Shown piece after piece: positions 1-58,635 of a DNA stretch of 64,000 nucleotides (the stretch's first letter is position 1; every line of letters begins with the position of its first letter). The notes under the pieces are model-generated. The model was not told the DNA's origin, did not search any database, and saw only the letters and a list, made by a program, of their open reading frames with translations. The position numbers and the translations under genes were made by a program. Source of the DNA: Albula goreensis. Lineage: Eukaryota > Chordata > Actinopteri > Albuliformes > Albulidae. Location: assembly GCA_022829145.1 (NCBI GenBank), contig CM040749.1, positions 20,173,987 through 20,237,986 of the forward strand. Reading direction: 5' to 3'.

Positions 1-3000
1 TCTTCTCAAATCATTATCTATTTCAGTACAGTTACATATTTCACACTATGTCAAACCACCATGTTTTAGAGTTGTAGTTTTGGCTTTAGAAAGGGTAGTT
101 ATCGATTTAAAATGCATGATATAACGTTTAAAAAGACTTAAGCAAATTTTCCAATGTGCGTAAAGAACTCCCACTGCATCTGATAATCAGGTTAGCTGAA
201 TGACATAGTGTTGCACTCAAACTAATGAAAATAGATAGAAAATGCTAAAAAGCATAGGGAGCATGAGCTGAACCACAGGAGCTTTCCTGCATTTGTCTCC
301 CATGTTACTGCTGCCCAGTATCACGTCATTTCCATTTCATTTTCTTTTTCAATTTTAGTATGGTAATACGCAGTATGCCTGGCCTTGGTTCAGTGTGATG
401 GTGAGCAGTCATCTGTGCTGTGTACTTATCCATTCACTCTATCATCTGCTCTCCTCTGCACCAAGAGGAGAAATGAAAAGCTACATTGTGGTTCACTTTC
501 TCTGGCTTGTGTCTCACTGCATGCTGGTGGCTTTACCTTGCTATTGAAACTATGGACTGAACATTTTCTCTGACTCACCCTACATTACAATTGAACTGGA
601 CATGGAAACAAAATGTCTTGTAATGGACTGGTGACTTGCCCAGGGTGTCTGCCTGCATTTCACCCAATCTATGCTGGGATAGTGTAAAACAACAGCACGT
701 ATGCTGCAACCATTGCAGCATATGTAAGAAGGTGTGATGTTATAGATGTTATAACATAGTGCAAACAGCTTCTTTTTCAAGTGAAGTCTTAATCCACAGC
801 TTGGGAGCCACTGCTCTAGGGCTCTGTTCTGTTGGTCAAAATGTTGCATCCCTGAGGAAATGCCTTTATTTTTCAGAAATTGAGAAACCACAGCTATCTT
901 TTGGCTGCTCTCCGTTTAATAGATTATGTTGATTTTTTGCACTTACTTTACCACATCTTTATAATAAAATAGCTTTGTGGTGTCATTCTCCTCACATCAA
1001 ATAAAGCACCTCTAATTCTCAGTGCCAGCAGTAAAGAAGACATGTTTGGTATTAAAAAGTATATTGATTGCCCTAAGGTGTGCCAGGCTGCCAGTGATGT
1101 ATAGCCACTAAAATCTACCTTATCATGCCTGGAAGTGCCAAGGGACAGTTGTCAGGAGTATTGGTTTGAATATTTTACATTTCCTACAGAACATATTAGC
1201 ATATGCAGAACAATGTGAACACAGACCTCAGTGTATTTTTCTCAGATTAAGATGAATATTTTTATTTACAAATTTTCTACCTGCATTTTCTGTCACTGTT
1301 TATGTATTCAAGGGCAGATTTTTACATTTTTCTGTAGAAATCCAGAAAGTCATCGTTTTGCTGTGCTGAAATTGTGAAAATGTGTTCTTTTCCATATTCG
1401 TAACAACTAAGCCAACACCAGAGTTTCAGGTCAAAAAATAATGTAATAATAATAACAATAATCATTCTTATTTATAATAATAATAATAATTTTTCTCTGT
1501 AAAAACTAAACATGGGGCAATTTGACCAGAACACAACATGAGGGTTAAAAGTGATGTGTACTGGGGAGTTCCCCTCTGGTCTCTTCTCCCCAATGGTGTA
1601 TGCTGAATCAGCAGCCCCCTCCCCTGCCCTGCTCTACTGTGTCCATGGGGTACTCCAATTACAATCAGCAGGCTGTCAAGGTTAGTTTGTTGCCCCCACT
1701 GGCCTAGGCTAGGTCGCCCCTGCTAATCTCCCCTGGGTATTTGCAGCTTGCAGGAATGTGGTCTGCCTAATTGGTTGGGGTTGGCTGTGGGGGTGTAGGT
1801 GGGTCCCATAACGGCATTATTTACCGCTGTTGAGGAGGGTTGGTCAGAATGAGCGTGACAGGGCAATGATGGATGGTGCTGTAAATCCTTGCACACTGGA
1901 TAATCCCGCTGTAGGAATACAATGGAACCTCAACGTCCCTCTATTGGGAGTAATCAGATACAAACGCTCAGAAAATTCCCTGATATATTACACATCTGTC
2001 AGATCGCACCCCCACCAGTCCGTTTGTGTAATTTACTGGTGTCCAATGATTTTCTTTCTACTCGCTTAGAATACCCCCGACAAAGTGACGCATGAGCAGT
2101 GGGTCCAAGTGGAGTGTTGCGCCACTAAGCCACGTGGCTGTTCATGAGAATAACTTCATTGTCATTCCTGGCAGCTTGTTGGAAACACAGCCACTGTGTT
2201 ACTGGTGCATTAGAAATGTACTGCATTAAGCAATAAGTGTGCAAGCCACAGTGATTTCACATTGCTTAAATTTGAACAGGGAATTCTATGGTAGCACTTT
2301 ATGAGTACACCCATGGTTTTGAGAAATTCTGAATAAAGGCCACTCAAAGAGACTCACTGGAAGGAGGCACTGAAAATGGCAGTCTCTGGCTTTGAATATC
2401 TGTAATCAGTTATATAGAAGTGTTCCTAAATCTAAACTGGGTCCCTTTACCATGTGATTCCTTGCCTCCATGCATGAATGTCTGTATATTGATTTGGATT
2501 TAGTGAGTCCTCCAGGTTTACCCCTCATAACAGCTGTCTAAACAAATGACTCAGCTGACCACTAGCAGTAATAATGTGGGCCATCAGTACCCATACGTGC
2601 AACATTACATGTTCATGTTACAAATGTCTTTTGAATTGTACCCTGCAGATGTTGCAGCACTGCTGAAGCACAAATGGCTTTTAAAAGTGTATTTTTGGTA
2701 AATGGCGAGTGAAGAAACTATTATCATTAAACTTCATTGATACAATTGATTAAATTGCCTCTGGAAATAAAAGCTTTTCTGTACAGTAAACAGAGTGGGG
2801 TTTCCCATCATTTGTTCTGTGGAAAGCTTCTAAAAGCAGCTGCACAATGGAATGTTTTATTCACAGGTCAATTTGCATTACTGAGACAAGCTCTAAAATT
2901 CTTCTTTGAATTGTTTTCTTTTATTGTAGCCTGCACATTTTATGATTGGTACAAGTGGGATCAACAACACAAGAACAGTCTGAGGCCTGTGGGGGTCTGT

Positions 3001-3771
3001 TTGCTGTGGACCTCAGTGAGGTGTCAGGCATGTTGGAGCTCTTAGCCAGACCTTCAGGCACTGACTCAATGATTATTTCCTCCATTGTTTACATATGGTT
3101 CAGGCAAGAGTACAGTGTATAGCAAAACTGTAAAAATCTGAAAACTTGATGGTAGCAGTGCACACACCCTTCATTAGCAAATAAGATTTTGTGGTGCACA
3201 TTAAATAAAAATCACAACTTTGTACTGTAAATACAGTACATACATTTCAACCGATTTTATAATATAGCATAGATTGATTATCACAGACATGATAAATCTT
3301 ATGATTTTGATATGCAAAGTGTATACTGTTAATGAATCATGATTTTGGCTTTGCATATGAATGAGATTGTTGCAAATTTAGTTCATTTATTTCCATTATA
3401 TAAAACTGTGAACCAAATGCTGAACATTTCTTAACTGCATGTTTGTTGATCATTCTGATAGAATGATCCATATTAATATAAGATAAATCTGTAAAGTAGA
3501 ACTAATATATCCAACTTAGTACAGCAGTATAATTACTTAGTTGATATATTTTTAAATGAATTTCATGGGTACAAATGGTTGAAACGTTTTTATTGCTCCT
3601 GTATTTAGGTTGGGTGACTAATAAATCACTTAGGTGTATAATAGCAAAGTGCTGGCACTCTGCCCTTGTTTTGCATTATTTTCTTGCCAAGTACCTGCAC
3701 TATTATGGAAGTGTGTATGCCACTGTGAAAATGAAACTCATGAATATCCCATGGTACCCCCCTGTCTCCAG
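1..3771. other. presumed ryr3 intron upstream of the first visible exon
   Basis: No reading frame here resembles the ryanodine receptor segment that precedes e1, and no convincing exon flanked by splice sites was found. The stretch is mostly AT-rich. It holds a short AAT-type microsatellite near 1436-1492 and a GC-richer block at about 1550-2150 that differs from its surroundings. Since e1 starts in mid-codon after a good acceptor (cctgtctccag), this is most simply the 3' part of a long intron. Confidence 0.7.
1436..1492. repeat. AAT-type microsatellite
   Basis: Interrupted (AAT)n tract within the upstream intron, broken by a short aacaataatcattcttattt segment. Low complexity; no coding potential. 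Confidence 0.7.
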
Positions 3772-48083
<44,312 letters not shown>

Positions 48084-48770
48084 AGAGGACACACTGATGC
48101 CTGACGCCACCCTTCCCCCACCCCACCGCCCCAGCGATGCTCTACAGACTGCGGCCAAAACCTTCGGCCAGTTCTACTACCATACTCCCAGTGATGCGAG
48201 TTAACTACTGAAAACATATGCCTCTTTTAAACATTAAAGAGAGACTAGACGCACGAGTCGTAATGCTACCTTTTGTATAACGGAGTTACCATTTCATATC
48301 AACGTTATCAGATGTTTTCCTGTTACCTATGGTACAGTGCCACGTGCCAATTTACAAAAGACTGCAAATTCCAACCTGCCCAGACATTTGTTTTCTGCTC
48401 TTTTCTGGAACAGTCAGTTCTTTTGACAACGCGTTGCCTTTCCTCCGCCTAACCCCAAACCATTGCACAAATTTTTTGTCTTTTTGAGAAACACTGGATT
48501 GTGTGGGGTTATGGAATGAGGTCTGAATCTCCACCCTAATATGCACAAGAATACTACTTCAATATTCACTGAATGTTGAAAATGAGACTTATGCCAAACT
48601 CTAGGGTGAGTTGATCTATATAGAAAGAAAATGTGTTTTATTATACATGGTGTCAATCTGCTTGCTGAGATGAATAATACAGTTTAAAAGAATTGTCCAG
48701 CTAAAAGGTTGAACATGCTATGAAATGCCTACTATAAATTATCAATAAAGTGCCTTACCAACATGACAAA
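48084..48770 (+). other. ryr3: ryr3 3' UTR (short form)
   Basis: Non-coding sequence from the stop codon to just past the first AATAAA. A longer form could run to about 49135, where two more AATAAA hexamers lie. No reading frame of note on either strand. Confidence 0.7.
48744..48749 (+). promoter_or_regulatory. polyadenylation signal AATAAA (proximal)
   Basis: Canonical hexamer about 660 nt after the stop codon. Confidence 0.65.
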
Positions 48771-49098
48771 AAAGCTATGCAAAACCATTTCTGTTCTTTC
48801 TAGAATGTTAGTGCTGTAGTTTCCCGGATTAGCAAGAAGCAGATGTACCTAGGTTAGTTTTGTGGCTTTTGTTTTCATTTGTTTTAAAAAAAGAATATGG
48901 TTGAACTGTGTGTTAATGCTCTTTGGTTGAGGTTCTATCAAACTGCAGCATCCCTACTGCAAAATGTCACGGTACAATTAAAAAAAAACACGAAGAAATC
49001 ACATTTGAAAATTTGCTGAACACTTTAAGACAAAAATGCTGTTGTATGGCCATTTGTATGTAGTAGCTTTGCTAAACTGTGCTCTTTTGAGGAAAAGA

Positions 49099-49121
49099 AA
49101 TAAATTACCCAGTGCAATAAA
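49099..49121 (+). promoter_or_regulatory. pair of distal AATAAA polyadenylation signals
   Basis: AATAAA at 49099-49104 and again at 49116-49121, followed by a T-rich stretch (atttttgttttgt). This could serve a longer 3' UTR. Confidence 0.6.
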
Positions 49122-49761
49122 TTCTATCTCTCATTAATGTATTTTTGTTTTGTACTGGTGCTTGAATTGATACTGTGACTGCATGTTGGCTTGAACAGAA
49201 CCACTAAATAAATGGCATTGTTGTTTAACCATAACAAATGAAACAAACTGAAAAACAGCATCACAGACAGGTTTAGGACTTACCTCTGAAACCAAATCCC
49301 CCAGTCTATTCATAGAAACCTCCTCCTCTTTTATTGACCAATAAAAAAAGGTAGAAATTATGGAGTAGGGGTAATTCATTCCTTGGGTGTGTGTCTGAAA
49401 GATGGACAGTGTTTTCTCTTCTTGCATGTTTTTTTCTGGCATTCGGGACAGTTCTTGTCCCTTCTTAATAGACTTCATTAAAAGCCATTCTTGTGAGAGA
49501 AAGTAGAGAGCCAGGGGCCCTGTAAACTATTCCAGCATGATACCACAACTACTTATCTTTGTCAAGTCCGATCAGTGAGGATGGAAGAGGAGGGGGTGGT
49601 TATTCATGACTTCATTCATAAAGTCAGACAGAAACTGTTTCTGTAATTTGCTTGTGTTCCTCCCCATGGCCAAGCCTCTATCACACTGTCACAACTGCAA
49701 ATGGACCAAAACACATCAGGGACAGTATCTCAGATATAGATCTTGGGCCCTCTGCACTCAC

Positions 49762-49938
49762 CCAGAGTGAATAAACATTGAGTCCACGGGACTGGACACA
49801 TACATCCTGTATCTGAAGAGGGAACCCAATGCCTCGTTGTCCAGCTCTGGGGTCATAGGAACCAGCTGTCCAGCCAGTCCTCCAGACCCCTGCTCAATCA
49901 CCACCTCCCTCTCTGGCTCTGGCTTTACCTCCCGTCTC
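49762..49938 (-). other. orphan exon-like segment of unknown product
   Basis: On the - strand, acceptor (ttttttccacggtggtatcccag) and strong donor (GG/gtgagt) bracket 177 nt, open in one frame (entry phase after 1 nt, exit with 2 nt). The frame reads REVKPEPEREVVIEQGSGGL, AGQLVPMTPELDNEALGSLF, RYRMYVSSPVDSMFIHS. Composition is protein-like but I do not recognise the family. It might be an internal exon of a gene running leftward, but no partner exon was found with confidence. Confidence 0.35.
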
Positions 49939-51761
49939 CTGGGATACCACCGTGGAAAAAACAAATCCTCATTACAGAAACCAGATTAGCCACCTAATTA
50001 TGCAGGCGTGGAGCTGGTTGGGTGGGCGTGCGCACGTTACTCTCATCCGGCATAAACAGCAGAAGTGATGAAGAGACGGGCAAAAGCAAAGTGCCCTGAT
50101 TGGAAGCAAGGCCCACGCTACTGTGCTGGAATACTATCCTCAGACTGTGTGTCGACAAAGCCACTCCGGCAGTGATGATCATGATGCCGGAAACCTGCTC
50201 AGCAGCCTGAACGCAGTTTGCTGCCCATCTGCACTGATGAGAGGAGAGAATTGCCTGTACAATGTCTGGCTTTCAGGCTTTCAATCGCTTTATAAAAGGA
50301 TTGCCTATTTTCTCAGCTATATTTCCATAGAATAGCTGGGTCACCATTGCAAAGCTGCATGAACTTTTAACTGTTCTCACTTTGGTCATTTGTTGTATGT
50401 CCATTGGTCTTTATCACTTGATGGTGCTTTACTGAAGGATTAGAAGCCAGACACTATGTTGATAGCATTTCAATTAGATTTGTGAGTGAAGGCTCAGTTG
50501 ATCATGACTATACTTCGGTTTATAAATCTACCCTTCACAAATATATGTACATAAACACTATATGTATTGGCTCCTGAAGATACCACAGAATGGCATATAT
50601 GTTATAGGTAGCTTTTGCTTAGGATACCAGTAAAACCTTCCTAGGAAACACAAACATGGTTTACAATGTACCATGTTAGTCCTTGGGAAATTATTCTTTG
50701 GATATGAAAACCCACTGTCCACAGAATCAGAAATTAAGTTGCATTATTGAAATATCCAGCCATATTGTAAAATTCTAAAGTAAATTTAGCTTGAAGTCCT
50801 AAAACAATCACATCCAACTGTGTGTTGGCTCCAAATTAATTGAAAAATTGAATCATACATATTGAGACCCCAATCTTACAGTTGCTAATGATTTGACTGA
50901 ATCATTTTCACAAGAGATTGGTCATTTTTTTATACAGCTGAAGAGCAGAGTACGTTATGTGCAGACTGCAGTCATTTCCATTCGCCTTAAATGTAACAAA
51001 GGTATATTGCATTTTCTTTATTTTTCATTAGCTGTATTTTTCGTGTACCTGCTTCCATCGGGCAAGTCTCACATCTGACTCATGGTTGTTGTTATATTAA
51101 TGTAGAATAACAAAGGTAAAGTGAACGATTTCATCTTTCTTAAGTCTCAGAACATCTTCTTTTTACTAGCTTTGTTCTCCTGTATGGTGTGAGATAGATT
51201 GTGTCCTTTGTCTTGTGCTTGTCTTACCCATTTTAATAAGAGAGGGAGAACCTTTTCCTCTCAATCAAGTGAATGGCATGAACTTTCTGTTTGTAATGAG
51301 ATACCGGCATGGAGTTGAATATGTTCAATGCAATGGTTCATTTTCAAAAAGTCAATTCATTAACTTGAAGATTGGGACATTTAAGGACAGACCACAGACT
51401 GGGCCTGGTAATTACAGGACAGTTCAAGAGAATATCTCAATCAGGCATCAGCCCTCTTTCAAAAGTGTGGCACATTTAACTCCATGTTGCCCAGCCACAC
51501 AGCACCTTGATAGCATCCTCTCTCTATCCTTACATTCACTGTAATGTATAGGCAGCTGCTCATGACTTCAGTTTGAAACTGAGTGGTCAATATGAGAGGC
51601 TACCTGAAGCCCAGAGGGACAGCCAAGGCTGCAGTTTATTGATGGCATAATAGAGAATCAATTCTGCTCTCTTCAATACATCTTAATGGTGCTCGGATCA
51701 ATGAGGTTGTAGCCTACAGCAGAGCTAGAAGTAGCCACTTGAGTAGCCACCTTCCTTGTGC

Positions 51762-51784
51762 TTTTTTTTTTTTTTTTTTTTTTT
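51762..51784. repeat. poly-T run
   Basis: 23 consecutive T, possibly the A-tail of an old retroposed element on the - strand; no body identified. Confidence 0.85.
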
Positions 51785-51867
51785 GTGAGTCCTAGGAACT
51801 TTGCAAGCAAGTAAATGTATTGTACAGCCCAACAATGGCTCCAAAGACACCTATGTCACTGTAGCTC

Positions 51868-52150
51868 CAGAGTAAGATCATAAGAATACAAAAATACAAA
51901 ATAAGAGCAGGTCATTCAGCCCTTCAAAGCTTGTCATTTAACCGCAGTCTAGAAGTATCCAGTAAACTTGAACACTTTCAGGATCTGCACATGTGCTGCA
52001 TTACAATGAAAATCCGTTCTCAGAGTTGACAACTATAAATAGAGAAACACTTTCTGTTATCAGTTAAGAATTTAACTATAACTAATTTCTATGTCCCTTG
52101 CTCTGTGGGTGAAACCAACCTGCCTATAAACATTTCCAGTAAAATTTCTT
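51868..52150. repeat. decayed dispersed repeat of the 'ataagaa...ggtcattcagccc' type
   Basis: gatcataagaatacaaaaat, then gagcaggtcattcagccctt, caaagcttgtcattt and later ctatgtcccttgctctg. This order resembles an interspersed repeat common in several early-branching ray-finned fishes. Family name not determined; alignment is by memory of the pattern. Confidence 0.5.
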
Positions 52151-55100
52151 ATTAGTAACCAATGTGGTGGCCCTTGTTTGCCCTTGTAGCTATGTACCTG
52201 TAGCTAGGGTTGAACACAATGGAATGCTAAACCTTAAGGACCATTGTACATGGATTAAGCCTAGTCCTAGACTGATATGCTTGATTAAAATATTTCAATG
52301 AAGATCTTAGAAATGTTTTTAGTCTAGGAGTAGGCTTAATCAATGTCTGAGAAACCCGGTCGCAAATGAGGTCAGACGAAAGGTGTTTTACACATTAACA
52401 TAATCTCATTTGATTTATCTGAGGGAAACTGTCAGGGCCCTCTAGGCCCTCAGAAAGGGCCTAAGATATTCTAACATCTCAACAAAATGTCTCTGAGGAA
52501 ATAAACCCTTCAAACCTGCCTTCAGCTTCTGTTGGAATGTGAAGGGTTAAATGCCACTTTGTCTCTTTATCAGAATTTTGCCACCTCTGCAGTTGCTGGG
52601 AGGAACATGCTATCCTTTCAGCTCTGTAATTAGTGGTCCAGCTGTACATTTACAGAGGGCCGAGCAATAGTAATTCAATGAGAGGCTAATTTCAAATGAC
52701 AGTATAATTTACCAATCATATCTTCCTTTTAAATGGGTGGGCTTTCCACCCGCTGTGGGGGACACAAATCACAGTCTAGCAGGAATATGTGCTGGGATGA
52801 ACTAGCTAGCTAGCCTGTTGGTTCACGACGGAAGCCTCGAGTAACGTTATCGCTAGTGAGGAGGACATCATTGCGAATTTAAACACTTTCATTTTGAGGC
52901 TCCTATGAAATACTTCTTTCTTAAATGAATGTCATCCACCAGGTTCCCACCCACCTCTGGAACATATTTACATCTTAACTTCATCTACATCTAAACTGTG
53001 TAAATTTCCTTGGTATTAACATCAATATCGAGACATTTGTGTAAATAAGGATGTGCAAAGGCCCTGATGGTTTTCTGCTTTTATACATCTAAAGTCTCAT
53101 TTGCATTTGGAAAAATCGTGTTCCTGGTATGTGGCTGTAGTGCAATCAATGTTTGAAATGAACATAAGCATTTTCTTTAGTGTTTACAACACTGTGGAAA
53201 TGTTGGGTGCTTGAAGAAAGAGGGAGTCAAAAAGATTCTCATTTTAGAACTTTGTGGTTGTTGTAAACAAGCCCTAACCCCTTAGTCAATAAGTAAAGCT
53301 AGAGAAAATACATGCTGTTTATGTGAATCAAAATACACCAGGAGTGAGGGACATTAACAAGTCATGTCAAGACTTGTTGACACCTCTCATGGCCCCTGAG
53401 TGTCCCACCTTCTGCTCCATCTGGCCATTCTGCATGCAGCTTCTATCAGGATCTGAGCAGGTAGCCTGAACATCACAGTGACCTTCCCATCAGCCCCTTT
53501 TCAGCTCCACACAATGCCTCGCATGTGCTGTACTTCTCACCACATCCTCTCATCATTATATGAGTAAAGCTTCAAAAAAAAAATCTGAGATAAAGAATGT
53601 CCTTAAAAGAGAACAAGTGAAGCATAGTTTATATGAAATGGGTGTAGATGTGATGCCATAAATTGGCTTTACATTATCACTACTACAAAAGGACCAAAAT
53701 CAATAGTGTCACCCATGGAAAGTGAATAATTTAAACATGTACAAATGGGACAAGGGATTATTATAGAGGTCATTTTATAAGGACACAGCCAACGTCCCCA
53801 CCTCACCACCTCTGATTTTCCTGATTTCTTTTGTGAACAGTTAGTGCTATGGTGTGAGCAAACAATGGTACAACATTTACGCAAACATTTTTGCAATATG
53901 TCACATTTTGTGCAAATAGGATATTTAAAAATCACAAGATTTATAGCAGTTAATATTGCCAAAATCTATGGAAAATTAAATAATTGAAATCAAAATGCTG
54001 TTTTGTGTTAATGGGTCCCTTTGGCAGGTGGGCAAGCCTCTGCCCCAGTAAAATGTCTTACTGTAACTTATCCTTTGCAACATGAATAGCTTTCATGTAT
54101 ACCGTCGTGTAAATGAAATTCTTTCAAAAGATTACTGTGTACTGTGTTAATCAGTCCAGGTAAGTAAACCTGTAATCCTATGAATGTAAATAAAGTTTCT
54201 TAGTAGGAGGACAAACTGCACTTGAATATACCAAACAAGAGCCAAACAGGTGGCACACAGTATACACTTTTACAAGACACAAATAGTTGGGGTGAACACT
54301 CATAACAGTTCTACCTTGTGAATTAGGAGTACACAGGGAGGTCACATTTGTCTGAAGAATGTGCTTCCACTCACCAAGCCATGACTGTCTGCATAAGGGG
54401 GGCTGTGGTGCGTTGAAGAGGAATGCCGAATTAAAGGCAATATTTATAACCTCTCGGATAGAGGCCATTGTAGATGTGCAACCAATGATTCATGCCAGCC
54501 CCGGATCAGATCACAGCCAGAAAGAGAGAGAGGCCCTTACTGCAGAGACGGACTCGGGAGGATGATGATGTCAGCAATACTAGACGTTGGGGCATATGTC
54601 CAATACCACAGAAAGGAAATTAGCCAAGATCATACAGTTCTACATTCATTAAAATGTCATTTTCTTGATCTATTACAACACTGGAATAGAACTGCTGGGT
54701 CAATTTAAACTGACAACAATTTTGAGAAAAGAAGGCATGTTCAATGTTGTGTGTTTTTCTGTTTCTTGCTCTAAATGAAAATCAATATATTTTTATGCTT
54801 AAATTACACCATAATGAAATAAACAGTACTAAACCTAATTATACTGGTTTATGCATCACATAAAGATTATCACATAAAGATGAAATTAAGCAAGCCTGAG
54901 TGAAAACTGGCCACATAATCAAACACAATCAAAATGATCCTAAAATCTATAATATATTGCCTAATAACACCTAGCTTGCTCACTTACAGATTTCCAGCAA
55001 GTGACTGAATTCCTGAATCTTGACATGAAATGTTATGCTCCTGCTGGTTCCTAATCTCCTGTTCTGATCTCACTTAACATTGTAGGGAGCTGTCTTCCGC

Positions 55101-56060
55101 TGTGCAGCAGCAGCGACTGAGGACAGCAGAATAAAGAGCGTGGCTTGTCCGACATGCTGGTCTGTCGCTGACAGCTGGGCACCCGTGGAGCCATCATCCT
55201 GCAGAGCACGGTACAATGAGACCCCCTCCCCCACCACCTTGCTGCCACTCTTTGCCGTGCTCCATTCGTATGGCTTTCAACTCAACGTCACGACTGAAAA
55301 ACACCATTTGTTGAACTTCTAATTACGCTGCCCTGCAGGAACAGTGGGACCAGGGGAGCAAAGAATGGGCAGATGGTTTGTAGAGCATCATTTTTTATAA
55401 TTCTTTTTTTTGAAAACAATGACTCACTTTGCTTGCACATGACACAGAAGTGATGAATCTCTAATGAGGATATGCAAAATCATTGTCTGAAAGACACTGA
55501 TAAGCAGAAGGCTGAAAAAAATATAAAATTGCTAAATTTGTGATGTTACTCGAAATTAAACTTCACAGTCATTAGAGGGTGGTATATTTTCTTTTCAGGC
55601 CTAATTATGATTAAATACCACATTTTCCCAACTTGGCTTTGTGTCTTGCGGGAATTTCTAGGAACCACATAACTTATTTTTCCTAGACTCGATTGGGACG
55701 CTAATTGATACGGATTATATTTGTTTAGTGCCTTAATTACAATTCAAAGGACTTTCTTCCAGGGGCAATATGTGCTGCAAGATGTGGCGCAGGTGCATCT
55801 TGTGATGGGAAGAGCTTGCTCACTCTAATCTCTTTTCCCCTTTCAGCCTGCATTGCGAGGACATTGTGCAGCTTGCTGGAGCCAGGGGACGATTAGTAAT
55901 CAGAAAAACAAGCGCCATTTTACAGACCGATGTATGTTAGGGATTCATACCATGGGTATACCTGTTTAATGTGGACACATTACACAGAAACACTAAATGT
56001 GTGTCTGTTGTTATAAACATACCTAAGTGTTTAACAAAGGAGCTTGGATCAAATATCTAT

Positions 56061-56125
56061 ATGTGTGTGTGTGTGTGTGTGTGTATGTGTGTGTGTGTAG
56101 GTGTAGGTGTATATATATATATATG
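56061..56125. repeat. (GT)n then (TA)n compound microsatellite
   Basis: GT repeats interrupted by AT and AG units, followed by gtatatatatatat. Confidence 0.9.
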
Positions 56126-58257
56126 TGTATGTCTTATGGAGTTATGTAGAAAGGTCAAAGAGCTCTGCTGAGCCTGAGTTGACATGTTCCTTAGATCAAA
56201 CATGAACGATAAGTACATATGAAGGGACTTCAGATTCTGTCTCATGGAAAATGGATATTGTGTGGACGTTAGCAGAAACCAGTCCCATCCCCTTCCTCCA
56301 TTACAATCACTGCTGGTGTCAAGTAAGATTCATCAACTGTGTCTCACTCAATAGGGGTCAGACATAAGGGGGGGGTGTGTTCTTAATTCAGCGACAGCCA
56401 TCAGTGCCACTGGCACATGGCTTCAGTGGGTGCAAGCCCATCATCCAGGCAGGTCTAGAACAGTGTCCCAGGCTGGAACAGACAGCACCATGACCATGGT
56501 GACAGCTGCCATGACGATGAGAGATGGCCCCATCAGAGACCATGATTACACCATGTGGCATGTTCTGCTGCTTCGGATCGTTCTGTGTCCTATGTCCCTC
56601 CAGAAATGAGGAGAACATTAAAACATCGACACTAATCACATGTCTTACTGGGAACTTACTCAAGATAGTTAAAAACTGAATTAAGAACTTTACATACTAC
56701 CTTACGCACCAAGAGTTAGAGACATCAGGGGTGTCGCCAAAGAGGAGATGCCAGAAACAGCCAGTAACACATTCAGATGTTTGCTATGGGGCACCGAGGG
56801 TTGTAAAGACACAGCACATTGTTTCCCATGCCTTTGATCAGAAATGAAATTGTGTGTGTGTGTGTGTGTGAGTCTTGTTGGCACCCCCTATGCTGTAACT
56901 CTGAGCTCTGCAGTTCTGGCATTTGCTCTGGTGACAGATGTGTCCCTCTCTGCAACCTGGCAGCCCCTGGCCTTGCTGTGTGAGAGGTGGAGCTGCAGCA
57001 TGGAGAGTGTTTCACTTTCAGACTTTCATCTTGTTTTTAGAGACAGAGCTGAAAAATAAAGATATTGTGGCAGTCAGGTTAAGGATTTGACAAGAAGATG
57101 GACATGATAAGAGAGCAATTGTCCTGAAAATGTTTATATTATTGTAAATTCTGTGAGGGATTGTCTTAATCCTCATGTTCACAGGGTTGATTGACCTGGC
57201 CACAGGGGTTGCATTAGGCTTTTGTGGAAACCTATTTGATTTTGGCCAAAGCTGATTTAGTTAGTGGCACAAAACTTGGAGAATAATGAATTATCATCAG
57301 CATGAGATCAAGTTGCGTTGGCAAATCTTGGGAATGTTCCACACTAAGAACTGAACATGTTTACAAGAAGATTTATTAAAATCACACTCTGCTTGAACAG
57401 AAAAAAAGTAAATAGTTATTAGCAATATGTTGCAAATGCAAAATGAATGGCTAATTCTTATTTGCTTAGGATCGTTCTATCTGTTGCTCTCCTTGTCCTG
57501 CCTGAATATTGTTTAAATCGAGACAAACGGTTTTCCAGAGAAGAGGTTCTAAAAGTCAGTCCAGGGGATCCCCTCTATACAGTGATTTTAGTCTGACAGT
57601 TGTGACCCCTGAATTGGAGCAAGCTGTTAATTGTTTAGTGTATACTGAGGGATGAATAATGATGCTTAAGTGTAATGAGAAAAAATGTCCCATATTTATG
57701 CCCAAGGACTTCTAATCACTCATACCAACTGAATTCTTTCCTTTCCTTACTCATTACATGCTCTACAGTAAGACACACTTACTTTGAAATGTTCATTTTG
57801 AAATTATTTAGGTTACCTTCTGCTTTGTCTGGCATCTAAGGTTGCATTATACATATTCACTCATTAAATGAGTTTGGTCACCCCTGATCTACAACAGTGA
57901 CAGAGAAAGATCCACCAAAGAGGAAGGGAGAGCATCTTTCACATTTCTTCATCTTTTCCATGGGATCCTCAGGGCTGAAACTAAAAGGCTTTCACCAAGA
58001 ACACAACTATGAAATTAGCTTTTCTGTGTGCTTTTTTTGTAACCAGAACTGGAAGTTTCTCACCAGACAGAATTATTCATGAGCAGGCCCTTACTGTCCA
58101 AAGCGCAGTCTTTTGCAGCTAAAATTAAGCATGGCTTAGCTACCACTACACATTCTGCTTTCTCCTCACATGGCCTGATCATCAGTCACAACCATTAGTA
58201 CCAGATTAAGCAATGATAGGAATGAAGAGTATTATTCATTTGTTTGGCTGAGGCTTT

Positions 58258-58395
58258 TGCATTTATTCTGGTAGGCTGCTGGATATATACTGAAATAATG
58301 CAGCTTGATTACCTTGATCAAGGGTTGGACAGCCTGCATGAGAGTCAAACCTGCTTCCCACCCTTTGAAGGCTAGTACTGCAGGGACAAAGTGAA
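58258..58395 (+). repeat. dispersed fish repeat, copy 4 (degenerate)
   Basis: Shares gctgctggatatatactgaa, taccttgatcaaggg and gagtcaaacctgcttcc with the copies inside ryr3 introns. Confidence 0.55.
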
Positions 58396-58635
58396 ATGGA
58401 AACCCTTACAACCTCGAGGAAGCTCACATCATGCATTTCCTTGCTGTTCTTACAGTGCAAGCAAAATGAGTGCCTAGTGTAGCACTGAGGAGGATCAGTA
58501 ACAAGGTCAGGGAGAGGACTCCTGCTGTTGCGTGTGGGGATGCAGAGCTCAGGTTCTTCTACAGCTCTGCCCGTGTTTCATTGCGCTGACCAGGCAGGCG
58601 TCGACTGCCCAGAGAAACTCAAGTTGTTTAAATGG

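Noticed and set aside
49272..49340. Second - strand exon candidate reading EEEVSMNRLGDLVSE with a gtaagt donor
   Set aside because: The donor is good but the upstream acceptor is poor and the segment falls in low-complexity sequence; too short to support.
54370..54470. - strand frame MASIREVINIAFNSAFLF ending at a gtgagt donor
   Set aside because: An in-frame stop lies just upstream and no good acceptor or start context was seen; more likely non-coding.
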